Source of the DNA: Unio delphinus
Lineage: Eukaryota > Mollusca > Bivalvia > Unionida > Unionidae
DNA: 64,000 nucleotides
Reading direction: 5' to 3'
Assembly: GCA_029339505.1 (NCBI GenBank)
Contig: JAQISU010000179.1
Span: forward strand, 16,058,001-16,122,000
The stretch's first letter is position 1; every line of letters starts with the position of its first letter. Below are positions 23,395 through 36,709 of the stretch, piece by piece. The position numbers and the translations under genes were made by a program. Below the pieces are notes generated by a model that did not search any database, had not been told where the DNA came from, and was given only the letters and a program-made list of their open reading frames with translations.

Positions 23395-23705
23395 ATGGCA
23401 AGATATACTAATGTGGATCCAATATTGATGACAAGTACAATGCAATCACATCCATGAATTCATCAGTAATGGCTAAATATACTAATGTGTATTCAACATT
23501 GATGACAAGTTATACTACATGGATTCAACATAGATGTCATGATGTACTCACATGGATCCAATGTTGTGGGCAAGATATACTCATATGGATTCAACACTGA
23601 TTGCAAGTTATACTCGCATGGATTTAACACTAATGGCAAGATTTACTCATATGGATCCAACATTGATGGCAAAGAATACTCACGTGGATTTAACACTGAT
23701 GCGTA
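23395..23705 (-). repeat. 33-bp minisatellite made from an exon end plus its splice donor
   Basis: About 8-9 units at a 33-bp step (anchor tactca(c/t)-(g/a)tggat at 23677, 23644, 23611, 23578, 23545 and more diverged to 23409). On the minus strand each unit is the last 18 bases of the TEP exon (like ATCAGTGTTAAATCCAC) followed by gtgagtat and ttgc. The unit at the exon has the true GTGAGT; neighbours have ATGAGT, GCGAGT, ATGAGT, GTGAGT, then GTAGTA and worse. Confidence 0.85.
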
Positions 23706-23774
23706 AATAATCAGCAGTATCAGATATGCACCGAGGACTAACATTGGTTATGATGACCTTAAAGGTTGGAATTA
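23684..23774 (-). CDS. TEP-family gene, MG3 exon (VIPTFKV)
   Basis: A 91-bp exon, acceptor gtaactttcag, donor gtgagtat. It reads (V)IPTFKVIITNVSPRCIS and then a segment ending YLRISVKS plus AC of a split threonine codon. V-(L/I)-P-x-F-x-V is the family hallmark at the start of MG3. The split codon is completed at 23006 (AC + A), giving TYVYGKPVKG. The last ~18 bp of the exon and the donor form the first unit of a 33-bp tandem repeat extending into the intron, so the true donor is followed by a ladder of diverged copies of itself. Confidence 0.9.
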
Positions 23775-23944
23775 CTGAAAGTTACAAAACAAATTGTCAT
23801 ATATTAGTTTCAATCTGTTTGTTTTTCTTCTTCAGTCATTAAAATAAAAATCTTTACCAAAATATCAATTTCACTTAATTCATAAAACAGCAAATACAAA
23901 ATCTGCAACACAGGTTCTGAAATATAAAATTAACTAAGACCCAT

Positions 23945-24470
23945 CTGGTGAGACAAGAATATCTGTCTGAAAATTAAATCAGACTATTGAGAACCCTTGT
24001 CATCTCAATCTTTTGTATTCATGTGAGGCCTGGACCCTAACAGCAGAATTACAACAAAGAATCCAAGCACTTTTGAAATGAGATGCTACAGAACCATCCT
24101 TGGCATCTCTTACATGGACTACATCACAAATGAAGAAGTGCGTAACACCATCAAGCACAAAGCAGGCCAATATGAAGACCTCCTCAATACCGTCAAAAAG
24201 AGAAAGCTGAAATGGTATGGCCATGTGACTAGAGCCAACAGTCTATCTACAACTATAGTACTGCAGAGCAGAGTCCAGGGAGGCAGAAGGTGAGGTAGGC
24301 AGAAAAAAGTGGGCTGACAACATCACAGAATGGACCAGGAAACGTTTTGCAGAGACACAGGCATTGGCACATGATCGAGACAAGTGGAGGGAACTTGTCA
24401 GATGTTCAGCAGCACAGTGTCTCAACGACCACACTAGGTCAAGAGACTAATGATGATCATGAGGATAATA
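23945..24470 (+). pseudogene. RTE-type non-LTR retrotransposon 3' fragment
   Basis: C-terminal region of the RTE polyprotein across frames: RTLVISIF, SCEAWTLTAELQQRIQALL, an open part (24078-24293) MRCYRTILGISYMDYITNEE, then YEDLLNTVKKRKLKWYGHVT, and GRKKWADNITEWTRKRFAE with WRELV. M-x-C-x-R-x-I-L-x-I and K-L-x-W-(Y/F)-G-H-V are diagnostic. It ends in a TGA/ATGATGATCATGA-type tail, as RTE elements do. 5'-truncated and frameshifted. Confidence 0.85.
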
Positions 24471-24474
24471 ACAT

Positions 24475-25987
<1,513 letters not shown>

Positions 25988-26854
25988 GTACATCTGTGTA
26001 TATATCAGTATAAAAGCTTGCCCAGCATTGTTATCTTCATGACTATGATCATTAAATAAAATTCCTTGTATGGTATATTTTGCATCTTTGAATTTCAATG
26101 CTCTTTTGCGTGGAAAGTGTTGTAAATAACAGAACTGCTGATTTAATTTTCATACAAACTTGTAATCACTTTAAGTTATAGATACTGACACAAGTGATTT
26201 GTAATTGCATTCTTATTGTTTTGTACCACTTGTGCCAAACACCCACCATAATTTATTAGTATTATTATTAATATTATTATTACAAATAAATAGTTTTGTC
26301 ATTATTGCACATGCTAATGTTTGCTTTTGCTATTGTTATTGCCATTCTTCTTCTTATTAATGTATGTTTTTGTGTGGTCACTACTTCATGGTATAGATGA
26401 CAAATGATGACGGAATGCAGATAGCATTAAAATAATTTTCATCATTAAAACAAAAATAAATAAACCTACCATGATTGATAGGTTACAGTTTTGTAGTCAT
26501 TTTCAGTAAAATGTTCCTTGCAAATGTAGCTACCGGTAAATTTGATTGGTGATGACCATCATTTAAATCCTGCTACCCCATGTTTTATGTTGTGTATCCA
26601 CATATTCTGATGTTCTTTATTAATAGGAAAGATATGCCCATCCTTCTGTGAACAGCTTGGCATGACATGTCATTTAAGGAATGAATTAATACCTTTTCTT
26701 AGTCAAATGCTTACTGCACAACAAGAGACACCCCTACGTGAGATAAAATCAAATCATTCCAGACAAATGACCTACTTGCCTGCAGCAACATAAAATAAAA
26801 CAATTGATTGGGAAGACATTACTGGCTCTTGTCCCACACTGACTGCATAATTTT

Positions 26855-26945
26855 GTGTGTGTATGTGTGTGTGTGTGTGTGTCTGTGTGTGTGTGTCATG
26901 TGTGTCTGTGTGTGTGAGAGAGCGAGAGAGCGAGAGAAAGAGAGC
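26855..26945. repeat. (TG)n then (GA)n microsatellite
   Basis: Imperfect TG run followed by GAGAGCGAGAGA-type purine repeats. Confidence 0.95.
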
Positions 26946-29520
26946 AACATAATTCATCCTTAAAGCTTGCACTTTTAAATATTTAAGAAATAAAAGTACA
27001 CGTATTTATTTTTAAATACAATGTATTGAGAATATGCATTGAAATAAAGAAGCTGATTAACAGGGCTGATTTGTTATAGATATGATCTATGTAAAAGTGC
27101 AATCTTTGTCCAAAATTGTTTGGGTGTTTACAGTATACATCATTTGTCAGACCAAATTATGGAATTTCAATTAAGACAAATGTTGATAGAAATATAGGTG
27201 AATGCACAAAGTTTCCTTATAGAACTGAAACAAATAACTTAATTCTTTCATCAAAAACTATTTCCACACTAATATACACTTCTTCAATAAATAATGTCAT
27301 CCAATTAATGTAAAAGTAATTTTGAATCAACATTGTATGTGGCTGCCATCTTGTATCCACAGTTAACAATCTGAAAATGTAAAGGTGGGTGCAGCAAAGC
27401 GAACAACAGTGCACTGCAACAAGGTTTTTTTCAAATAGAAAACGGGATTTTTGATAAGCCGTAACAAAAATATTCGTTTCACAACAACAGATGACTGCAG
27501 ACTGAGACTGCATATAATTCTCAATAAAAAAATCCACACTATTTACCCATCATACACTATGTTAATATGGAAATAGCAACTAATCACTGCAGTTTGGGGG
27601 AAAGGTTTCAACTTAATCCAACAAACTGTTACATAATACATTGTTGTTGGTGGAAATTAGAAGATTCGAATCTTTACTAGTTACTAACTATTAAAATTAA
27701 TATGCCAATTTTGTCTGGATATCAATGAAGATTACATGTCATGTTTGTTCGGAATTAACTGCAGGTGTAGCTGTTGAATAAAGACTTCCACTAAGAGCTG
27801 TCAATCACCTGCAACAAAACGAGGATTCTACAAAGGTACATTAACAAGAAGAAATCTATGAAAACCACACTTTAAATATATCAAGTCATTTTCTTTAACA
27901 CATTCAAATATGTGGCAGTGATTAATCTACCCCTGCGTCCGGTGTCCAGCACGCATAAAAAATGGCTGGGACGCATTAGCTGTTCATATGCGCATTCCTT
28001 TGGACGCAAGAAATTTTGAAAGACCAACATCGTGCTTCCTGTGAATTTTGTTTAACAGGCCTCTCTTTTCACTAGGCAAATATTATCTCTGCACCAGTCA
28101 TGTGGTACTCACTCCTTAACAGTATACTATTATGGGATGTCATCAGTTCGCCTCATGTTTCCTGTTAAAATGTCGCCAAAGAAGATCATGAAAATTGACC
28201 TTAATCAAAGGACATTGGATATTTTGTTTAATGATTCAAATTCCACTGATCAGTAGCATTTGGTTTCATCATTTGATATTCAGAATGCAAACATGTGCTC
28301 AGCCTCCAGCGTAATATATAAATTGCCAAATATTCAACAGTTTCAGCCGAAGTGGTTAAAAACGGCTTATAGACAATTCGGACCAACTTGGACCAAAAAT
28401 AAAACAATTCGGCCCAACCAAAGACAATTCGGCCCGATTTTAAATTACAACTGACAAGTATTTATTTGTAACATATATTTTGACAGTTCTTATATAATAT
28501 GTTTTATAACAAAATTTGGAACATTTTGTGAACAAGATAAATGTTTTCCGAAGTTATAATGGTTAGGAAAAACCGGAAAATCAAAGGAGTATAGTAGAGC
28601 TGTATGCTTGATCTCAAAACTTAATTCTCAAGCAAAACAAGAGATATTCTCGTATTGAATGTATTTGTTACAAATACATTTATACAGATAAAATGGTAGA
28701 AAATTGCATAATTAGTTATTTTGCAATAATTTGACATAAATTTAATTCAGAACATGATTCTGTTCTGCTGTTATATGTTACGAAAAAGATAGAAAAATGT
28801 GCACAATGAAAGATGCATCTTTACCAAAATTTCTTGTATTTTAAATTTCATTTAATTTGATAATGAATATTCCAAACACCACAAACATTTTAAGTTGTCA
28901 AATTAATACCATTCTAATTAATCATAAAAGTTTCCGATTCAAAATATTAGCGCGAAAGTGTATGCCTTTTTAGTCAATCCAAACATATAACGTATGTATC
29001 AGAGACATATGACAAGAGACTGTTCATTAAATATGTAATCGTTTTCACTCAGTTTTCCCTTTTGATATTTATATTAATGTATCTAAATGTGTTTGCAGAA
29101 TCATTGTACTCATTACATTTGAGCGGGACTCATTATTTGAATATATGCGAGTCCTGTGACTCATCGGGATGAAATTGCAGATTAATCACTGAATGTGGTT
29201 GATCAAACTCTATGTGGTCAAAAAAATGAAGTACCTTTGCTCTTTGATATTTGAAACTACATCTAAATTGTATGGCATTGGGTTTTAGAGGCTTCAAATG
29301 ATCGTATGAGGTTGATTGCAACACTTAGGGTCAATGATTTTCATTAAACAGTTCTCTCATGTATTTAACATATTCCAATTTATTCATCTGTGTTTCTCTT
29401 TGAAAGTTTATTCTGTCATATATATATATATAAAGCCATTTAAGTTCATGAAAAAGAGCACAAGATGTTGGGAGAAAAGAAGCTGCCATAATTATTAGCT
29501 TATTATCAATCATTGCTTGA
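26946..29520. other. Intron sequence; minor TE-like scraps
   Basis: At 27930-27990 a GC-richer patch (CTGCGTCCGGTGTCC ... GGGACGC) looks like a transposon end. At 28171-28254 the plus strand reads MSPKKIMKIDLNQRTLDILF, similar in style to transposase N-termini. At 28370-28440 ACAATTCGG(A/C)CC(A/G) occurs three times. None is enough for a named element. Confidence 0.35.
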
Positions 29521-29524
29521 ACAA

Positions 29525-31030
29525 AACTAGAATGAACTGAAAAAGTTCTGCAGCAGCAAAATCTCCAAGGAGGTATGTGTCTCTATTCCACCACCAAGAA
29601 AGCTACAGAACTGGATTTGCTTGGTCCACAACACATTAAATCTTCTGACTCTGCTATTTTAGACAGCATAAAATATAAGTATTGCAACCTCATCTGTCTC
29701 CAAAATATGGCAAACTGCAAAATTAACTCCCATTCACAAATCTGGTTCTAAGGATGATGTTGATAGCTACCAGCCAGTCTCAATACAATGTACTACCAAA
29801 TTGGTCACAATTGATTGAAAAACATGTGCATGACTCGTTCATGTCATTATGAACCAAATGCTTGTTGTTACATCCAAATCAATCAGGCATTAAACAGAAA
29901 CATTCATGTGAGACTGGCTTGATCTCCCTAACTGATAAATGGCTTCAAACACTTGACCAAGATAGAATTATAATAGTATCTGTATTTGTAGATTTCAGGA
30001 AAGCTTATGACATGGTGGATCATGACATCCTTTTGAAGAAACTGAAAATTTACCAATGTGATGAAAGCACAGTTATATGGTTTACTTCATGCATAAGTGA
30101 AAGAACACAACATGTTTATATAAATAATGTTCTGTCCGAACCTGGAACAATTAGATATGGAGTACCACAAGCATATATTCTAGGTCAATTACTATTTATA
30201 TTATGTATTAATGACCTATTACTTTTATTAAGGGACTCAATATCATCGACAGATCTCATAGAAGATGACACAACATTGTGAGACATCCAAAACGCAAAGT
30301 ATGAACTCAGAATTTCTTTACAGAATGCCCAAAATAAAACTGATCACTAGTGCGCATGCATAGGTGGTAAATACTTGTAAAACTAAAATATTACTTATCT
30401 CAACGTGGCAAAAAACAAATATGGATACGATGAACTATGTCTGACATGGAAGGATAAAAAAATTGCAAATTGTCATGACAGACTACTTGGTGTTTTGGTA
30501 GATAATAACATATCATGGACTGAATATATCAAACATATCAGTAAAAGTAGTCAATTCAAGTTTATGGCTTCTCATTATAATAAGACATTTTCTCCCTGAA
30601 AGGCACAGAAACTACTTTATAACAGTTACATACAACGCTATTTAGTCTACTGTAATACGATATGGGGTAATTCAAATGATACAAACATATCAAAGCTGGC
30701 ACATCTTCAAAAATAAAGCATTAGGGCTATCCAGAAAGAAAGCAAGGAAAATTTAGGTAGTAAGTTAAAATATTACCAATTAAATACCGAATCCTCATGA
30801 GAAAAGCCAAATTAATGTACAGGATATCCAATGATAGTGCTCCTGAATATTTACAATCACTATTCCAGTATAGGCTACCTGGCAATACTTTCCAGCTGTG
30901 ATCCATGTCTACCAAACAGTATAAAATTCCCAAACCAAATAAGAAATTATTTTTAAAAAGTTTCCAATACTCTGGAACTTTACTCTCGCATAGTATAATT
31001 CCAGTCAAGATTAGAAATACTCAGAGATAA
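29525..31030 (+). pseudogene. Second non-LTR retrotransposon relic (CR1/Rex-like RT)
   Basis: RT and downstream region with frameshifts: AILDSI and WQTAKLTPIHKSGSKDDVDS near 29640-29770, then an open part (29862-30281) with HPNQSGIKQKHSCETGLISL, VFVDFRKAYDMVDHDILLKK, YGVPQAYILGQLLF (normally G-V-P-Q-G-S), and EDDTT where A-D-D-T is expected. Downstream are RLLGVLVDNNISWTEYIKHI and LLYNSYIQRYLVYCNTIWGN. It belongs to a different family from the L2-like copies here. Catalytic Y-A-D-D and G-S residues are altered. Confidence 0.8.
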
Positions 31031-31107
31031 GATAAATAAATAAATTCCTTTGTATGAGGACCTCAAGGTAGATTAGTTTGTGACTAGTTGTGTTACGTCT
31101 TTAAACA

Positions 31108-31109
31108 AA

Positions 31110-31152
<43 letters not shown>
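31108..31152. repeat. (ATT)n tail of the retrotransposon relic
   Basis: About 14 ATT units soon after the ORF2 remnants. CR1/L2-type elements end in short microsatellite tails instead of poly(A). Confidence 0.9.
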
Positions 31153-31154
<2 letters not shown>

Positions 31155-31159
31155 GATTT

Positions 31160-31575
31160 TGACTAATTATTCTTATGTACTACAGTCAAGATCACTATCA
31201 TGCCATGTCAAGTAAATTATTCAATAAAACTTATGCACCAAATTTCATAAGTTTGAGAGCCTTTCAAAACCCGATCACTACCATTTTTGCAAAAGCACAG
31301 GTTAGCCCACTTTTATGAATAAATTTACTTAATTTAAATTACAATGAATACAAATATTAGATAGTTAGATTGAACTCAGAAAGTCAATACAACAATACAA
31401 TGTAATGGGACCATGTGTTTGAAACTATTGTGTGACTCCTAACATACATACATGTCCACCAAGCTGACTGGCAATGGGATAATATCCAAAACTGGATAGC
31501 AGAGGCACTATTTTAGGAGCAATACAATTGAGAGATTTATGTGCAGATATAGTATTAATGCACTAAAATTAGCAT
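31160..31575. other. Intron sequence, no feature recognised
   Basis: Plain AT-rich sequence downstream (in gene direction) of the 43-bp exon. Confidence 0.4.
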
Positions 31576-31581
31576 ATTTAC

Positions 31582-31624
31582 CGTATTCTTTCACCTCAAA
31601 GAAAGCATTGGTTTCTGTCTCTAG
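31582..31624 (-). CDS. TEP-family gene, short MG2 exon (FEVKEY)
   Basis: A 43-bp microexon with acceptor tttttttcag and donor gtaaatat, phase 0 in and 1 out. It encodes LETETNAFFEVKEY plus the first G of a split valine codon. F-x-V-x-E-Y followed by V-(L/I)-P-x-F-x-V is the signature crossing from MG2 to MG3 in A2M, CD109 and complement proteins. The split codon is completed by the next exon at 23774 (G + TA = Val), giving EYVIPTFKV, so the two exons are consecutive across a 7.8-kb intron. Confidence 0.88.
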
Positions 31625-31629
31625 CTGAA

Positions 31630-32945
31630 AAAAATATACAGCATATTTATACATATTTTCACTACCAAACAAATTGCCCTGACCCCAAATGCCACCCCAA
31701 CATGCATTCACCCTACATGCCTTTATTATTCCTGTACATGCTTTTGAAATAGCAACGATATATATATCTATAAGAATACAAATCATATAGTGAATAACAG
31801 TCCTTTCAAGTGCACTGGATCCAGCAAGGGAACACGTGTGTCAGGATTAAGATACAAGTAATAAACTGACTATGAACAGTGCAAAACTGTTGTGTTTGCA
31901 AACTTTTACATGACTATGACTTGCTGTGGATGATGGAAGATATATTGACCTAGAAATCCACACACAACGTATTTTCTGTATTATTTGTTTGTCTTGTCTG
32001 TTTATATTTGCCTTTGAAATAAACTCATTACTGGTCAAAAGCGCTTAGACTAGTTAGATACTAGTCTTGCACTGTTTGTTGTCAGTTCATTACATATTGT
32101 TATGTATATTTCATTTACTGTTTGTCTGTTAGTTTTAATTTTTTTTAATTTCATACCATGTTATTGGAATGTAACATTGTTTACTGGACTTGACCTTGTC
32201 CAAAATGTTGATTTCATTTGTGTAATCAACTAATAATAGCTTCACTATTCTCTGTGTATGAGCTTACTAATCAAATTATTATTCAGGAAAACAAGATGTG
32301 GTAAATATGTTGACGAGGGTCAGGGTTTTGGGAGATTTCCATGTGAATTTTATAGTCTATTGTGTTGTAAATAAACAAGGTTCATTAGATCATTCTAGCA
32401 GGTTATTTTCTATTAGGTAACAGTTGTTTTTAGAAAATGCTAATGTCACCTGAGGTCAAGCTGAGAACTATATTATCATGTGACTGAGGATTTTACCAAT
32501 TGTGCTTTAACATCTAGTACTTTAAGTTTTATTATGCTGTGATCATTTTGGGCTGATTTTTATTTTCTTCAAATTACTGATATCAAGTAATTATTTTCTC
32601 TGGGAATTCAAAAGTTCTCTGATAAAATTCTAGGATAAAAGATATTCATTGGAATTTAATCTGAATTAAAACCTGGAATATTTCCATGAGTCAACAAGAG
32701 ACTCTTGACACATCAGCACTTTGTAGGTGATAACAGACGTGTCATCGCCTTCAATTCTGGATTTCTTTGGAAGTTGAACAGTTTCACTCATGACTTTTTA
32801 TTACTACGTCCTTTGCTGTTAATTCTTGGCATACTTTTGGATTCAATTTGCAATACTGTAACTTCTTAATTTTAACTCATTTTTCACTGTGTATTCTATG
32901 AAAATAAATTATTTCTTTTACAAAGCTTGTTGTCTTCTTTCTTTA
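31630..32945. other. Intron sequence, no feature recognised
   Basis: No recognisable gene, repeat or element ends. Confidence 0.4.
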
Positions 32946-32949
32946 CTGT

Positions 32950-32990
32950 TATATATATATATATATATATATACATACATACATAGACAG
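32950..32990. repeat. (TA)n/(CATA)n microsatellite
   Basis: TA run followed by tacatacatacata. Confidence 0.9.
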
Positions 32991-33069
32991 AGCGAGAGAG
33001 CAAACCCAGGTCCAAAGATAAACGCTACCTATTGCATTCCCTGTATACACCAGCCCCCCCAAACCGAAA

Positions 33070-33260
33070 TCGCAAGCTCTTAATGCAAGCTTGCGCAAAC
33101 TTATTTTTGCAAGCTTGCGCAAGCTAGTATTTGGAACCTTGCGGGAAGCTTGCGCAAGCTATTTTTGCAAGCTTGCGCAAGCTTATTTTTGCAAGCTTGC
33201 GCAAGCTAGTATTTGGAACCTTGCGGCAAGCTTATTTTTGCAAGCTTGCGCAACCCAAAC
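33070..33260. repeat. Palindromic minisatellite, left cluster
   Basis: At least five AAGCTTGCGCAAGC(T) units. The word is its own reverse complement, so each unit can form a 14-bp cruciform arm. Confidence 0.85.
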
Positions 33261-33812
33261 CAAAATTGCAAGCTTATTTCATGCACTCAAGCCATTCCTA
33301 TTTCCACACATTTTTAAAACCTTTTTAAAGTTCATTCAAACTTTTTGTGTCCTGGTCTGTCAGTAACCCTAGAGTATAGATGCCATGTTTTGCAAATATA
33401 AAGGTAATGAACGTCAATTTTGTTGAAAAATCACAATTAAAATAACATTGAGCATTAAAAAGGTAACAAAAATTTCAAACAAGTGCAGTACATGATATAA
33501 ATTGTTGATGCCCTGCGATCTGTAGCACATTTATTGAGAACTTCGTTAAAGCTAGCTTCAGTAAGACAGTTACTAGGGCTCTCCTCCTAATTCCTTTTTA
33601 AAATGTTTCAAAACAAAAGCATATGAGTTATCCTTTGTGATTTTAATGTTTGGAAAACGTGTGCAAAATAACTCACCAGCAACACTAGTAACTGAAAGAT
33701 ATAGGTTTATTTTGAAAAGAAATTTAATATAATTTCGATCGAATTTTATTAAGGTTCTCTCTGGTATTTATATATGTCGCAAGTTCAGGCTGAGTTATGC
33801 GTGATGAAGCAG

Positions 33813-34175
33813 GAACCTGATGCTTATCAGCGTTTTCGTGCGCATTCATGCCTAATAGCGAAATCACATTACACAATTTGCAAAGCGTCGTTTTCTCCGT
33901 TACCATACGGCTTCATAAATCTACACAATTGTCCTTCCAGTTGTTTCCTTCTCTTTTTTCCTGGAGAAAATTATGAATATTTATCTTTCCTAACCTGATG
34001 CTTATTAGCGTTTTCGTGCGCATTCATGCCTAATAGCGAAATCACATTACACAATTTGCAAAACGTCGTTTTCTCCGTTACCAAATGGCTTTATAAATCT
34101 ACACAAGACGGCACAATTGTCCTTCCAGTTGTTTCCTTCTTTTTTTCCTGGAGAAAATTCTGAATATTCCTCTTT
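33813..34175. repeat. 179-bp tandem duplication inside the second element
   Basis: AACCTGATGCTTAT(C/T)AGCG starts at 33813 and again at 33992. The two copies stay alignable through TTTTTTCCTGGAGAAAATT. The homologous block at 8965-9440 has only one copy. Confidence 0.85.
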
Positions 34176-34849
34176 CCTATTTAACATGATTAGAAGCTGA
34201 AGATTACGAAGACGAGATTCTTCAACAACTGTAACTTTTTGCGAAATCAAATATGGCGGATAAAGACATAAACAGTAGCCTCGATTTCAAATGAACCAAT
34301 CGTATTCTAGAACTGCATTCAAATAGTATACATGTGATAAATTCTATCAAAATAGAACCAAATGCGTGTTCTAAACTGAAAATTCCAAAGAAACTTATTA
34401 TTTACTTTAATTAAAAAACGTATTTTTTGCCCCCACAAAACGTATACTGTATTCAGGTCCAACATCGTCTGACCCTGTGTCAGGTATACATGTACCTCAT
34501 ATTCTGGTACAAGTTTGATTTTCTTACATGGCTTTTTTGTGGAATTGCAAAAGTTAAATTATGACTTACTAAATGCTGAGAAGGTTAAAATTTCCTTGAC
34601 CTACCTGCATATTTAATGATTAAATAATGTAATCTTATAGTTGAAATGTAGTGGAAAACAAATATGTTCAGCAAAAACATTATGATAAATTTCATTGTTC
34701 ATTATTCATTCACTGCAAGCATGTGCATGAGAGTTTGATACATGCATGGTCTCAATCTTTTACAAGAATGGTAATATATGAAGAAACTTATTGCAAGCTG
34801 TTTTAAATTTATTTTTTGACACATATAAGAAAACTTGAGCAAGTTAGTT

Positions 34850-35040
34850 TTACTTTCTGAAGAAAAGAAATAAGCTTGCACAAGCTAGTTTTACTTTCTG
34901 GAGCAAATATATAAGAAACCTTGTACAAGCTTGCGGTAAGCTATTTTTACTTTCTGAAGCAAATAAGAAACCTTGTACAAGCTTGCGGTAAGCTAGTTTT
35001 ACTTTCTGAAGCAAATAAGAAACCTTGTACAAGCTTGCAG
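34850..35040. repeat. ~52-60-bp tandem repeat, right cluster, ~3.5 copies
   Basis: Unit: AAGCTAGTTTTACTTTCTGA, AGCAAATAAGAAACC, TTGTACAAGCTTGCGGT. Confidence 0.85.
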
Positions 35041-35250
35041 TTATATCCAGTTTGTTTGCCTTAAGCTTGCGCAAGCATCAATGTTAGCTTATAAACATCA
35101 AATTAGCTTATCGCAAGCATGCCGCAAGCTTGCCACAAGCTTGCGGAAAGGATGCATTTTGATGCATGCATGCAATACCATTTCAACAATCCACACCAAA
35201 AAATTAAGCTAAAAAGTGTTTGGTGTAGGCATTCATTCATAATAGTCATA

Positions 35251-35712
35251 CCATATTATCCGACCTATAAATCGATTCGGAGTAAAGTCGAATTCACCAA
35301 TTTTTTACGTTTTCATCCCTCGTCCATTTATAAGTTTATTCGGGGTATATGATGAGGCCTGGTAAAATTCTTGGCTTAGTATTTTACACTAATAATGGTA
35401 TTATTGTATGATATTCAATATTACTAGCAATCGTGAAATTGCATTACCAATGCTAACATGCTTGTGATTATACTTCTGAACAAATCACTGCTATATTCCG
35501 TTATTAATTGACACAGTTGAACAAACATTCATTGCTTGTTTTACTATAATTGAAAGTATATCCATGTTGCAGTTCATTTTATTACCTGTAGTTACGAACG
35601 TAACTTAAATAACGTTTCAATGACACAATCCATATATAAGTCGATTCGGAGTATAAGACGAAGTCCTGACTTTCAAGTCAAAAAGTATCAACTTACAGGC
35701 CGGAAAATATGG
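35251..35712. mobile_element. 462-bp MITE with TA target duplication
   Basis: Ends CCATATTATCCGACCTATAA (35251) and, on the other strand from 35712, CCATATTTTCCGGCCTGTAA, flanked by TA on both sides. Internal direct copies of TATAA(A/G)TCGATTCGGAGTA occur at 35266 and 35633. A related GCGTATAAG motif pair occurs at 37450-37480. Confidence 0.8.
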
Positions 35713-35719
35713 TACCTGT

Positions 35720-36570
35720 TTGTCAACCTAGTAAATTAATTAAAATCTAAATGCACAGTCACTCCAGAGTTATAAGACCTAGGTATATAGAATTAATTAT
35801 ATATAATTACAAATGTATATCAAATAGAATGGAAAATGTTATCTCTAGATTCTACAAGAGAATGGTTGATAATATATATCAACATAATTTAATAAATATG
35901 AATAAATAACATTATCATACAAGTTAGATAATTTGTATTTCTCCTATATGGATTTCAATCTGGGTCTACGGGTAAATAGCACCTATTACCTTTAATGCAT
36001 GCACCAACCCCTATACCATCCTGACTATGCGCATATCACCAAATGACAATATATAAGTCCAGAAAGTTGGTGGTATGAGCATTCATGTGTAACAGACACA
36101 TCCAATAATCATGCATGTCCACTTAGCAATTCACATCTAAGAACAGTCATTCTGGATTCCTAAGACAAAAAAGATAGAAAATATAGAAAATTACCTGGGT
36201 TATAAGCTCCAGTCAGTCAGGACAATTCCTATATGTAGCAGTTACTCTGTAATTTCACGCTTAATGTTTCAAAATGGACATTAACTGCTGGATGAAAATA
36301 TCCCAACACCACACACCTTAGAACTAATCAAATTTCACAAATTTCATCCTGCATAACATTGTTACTGGCTGTCACAAATTTTATCCTGCATAACTTGTAG
36401 ACTTGGACTATGGTCCTTGTCAAGCTGAAACCATTTCAATGATTTGTCAGCAATAAAAATTAAAAATTAGGGTTGGACAGGTTAAAGTAAAAATGGGTAT
36501 CATGCGGTTTATGTGGGACATTCTTGTTTGCCTCAGCATTCCGGATTCCTGTTGGCTCCCAGATTATTCT
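35720..36570. other. Intron sequence, no feature recognised
   Basis: AT-rich. Near 36310-36385 the word ACAAATTT-AT-CCTGCATAAC occurs twice. Confidence 0.4.
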
Positions 36571-36573
36571 CAC

Positions 36574-36708
36574 CTCATCTCCAAACCTAGCCCTGACAGT
36601 CCAGATTCCTTTGGCTGCAAGACTGTCCAAAATCATCTCATCTCTGATGAATTTCATATCATGGCCAATCTGGTAATATTTTTTTGACATTACCACCTCA
36701 CGTGGATC
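36574..36708 (-). CDS. TEP-family gene, MG2 exon
   Basis: A 135-bp, phase 0/0 exon encoding 45 residues, with acceptor gcctttttcag and donor gtgagaat. It opens with DPREVVMSKK and closes with GIWTVRARFGDE. In the family this part of MG2 is an (I/V)-x-D-P strand, a variable loop, an L-x-S/D-x strand, then a G-x-W-x-(I/V)-x-A-x-x-G-(D/E) strand, which is what is seen here. The reading continues without a break into the 31.6-kb exon (GDE then LETETNAFFEV). The preceding MG2 exon, which should carry the conserved T-D-K-P-x-Y-x-P-G segment, was not found. Confidence 0.85.
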
Positions 36709-36709
36709 C

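Larger units (their letters stand above)
33055..35155 (-). mobile_element. Second AGCTTGCG-rich element (approximate limits)
   Basis: Two clusters of AAGCTTGCGCAAGCTT-type palindromic words (33070-33260; 34835-35150) enclose a block that matches, inverted, the interior of the 4.7-11.1 kb element. The left cluster repeats a ~70-bp unit (TTTTTGCAAGCTTGCGCAAG then CTAGTATTTGGAACCTTGCG). The right cluster repeats a ~52-bp unit. I could not fix exact ends or a target duplication. Confidence 0.55.

Noticed and set aside
31110..31152. (ATT)n tract considered as an independent microsatellite
   Set aside because: Its position after RT remnants fits the tail of the retrotransposon, so it is reported as such.
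35119..35352. Open frame over the right end of the second AGCTTGCG element
   Set aside because: It crosses repeat and MITE sequence, with no domain.
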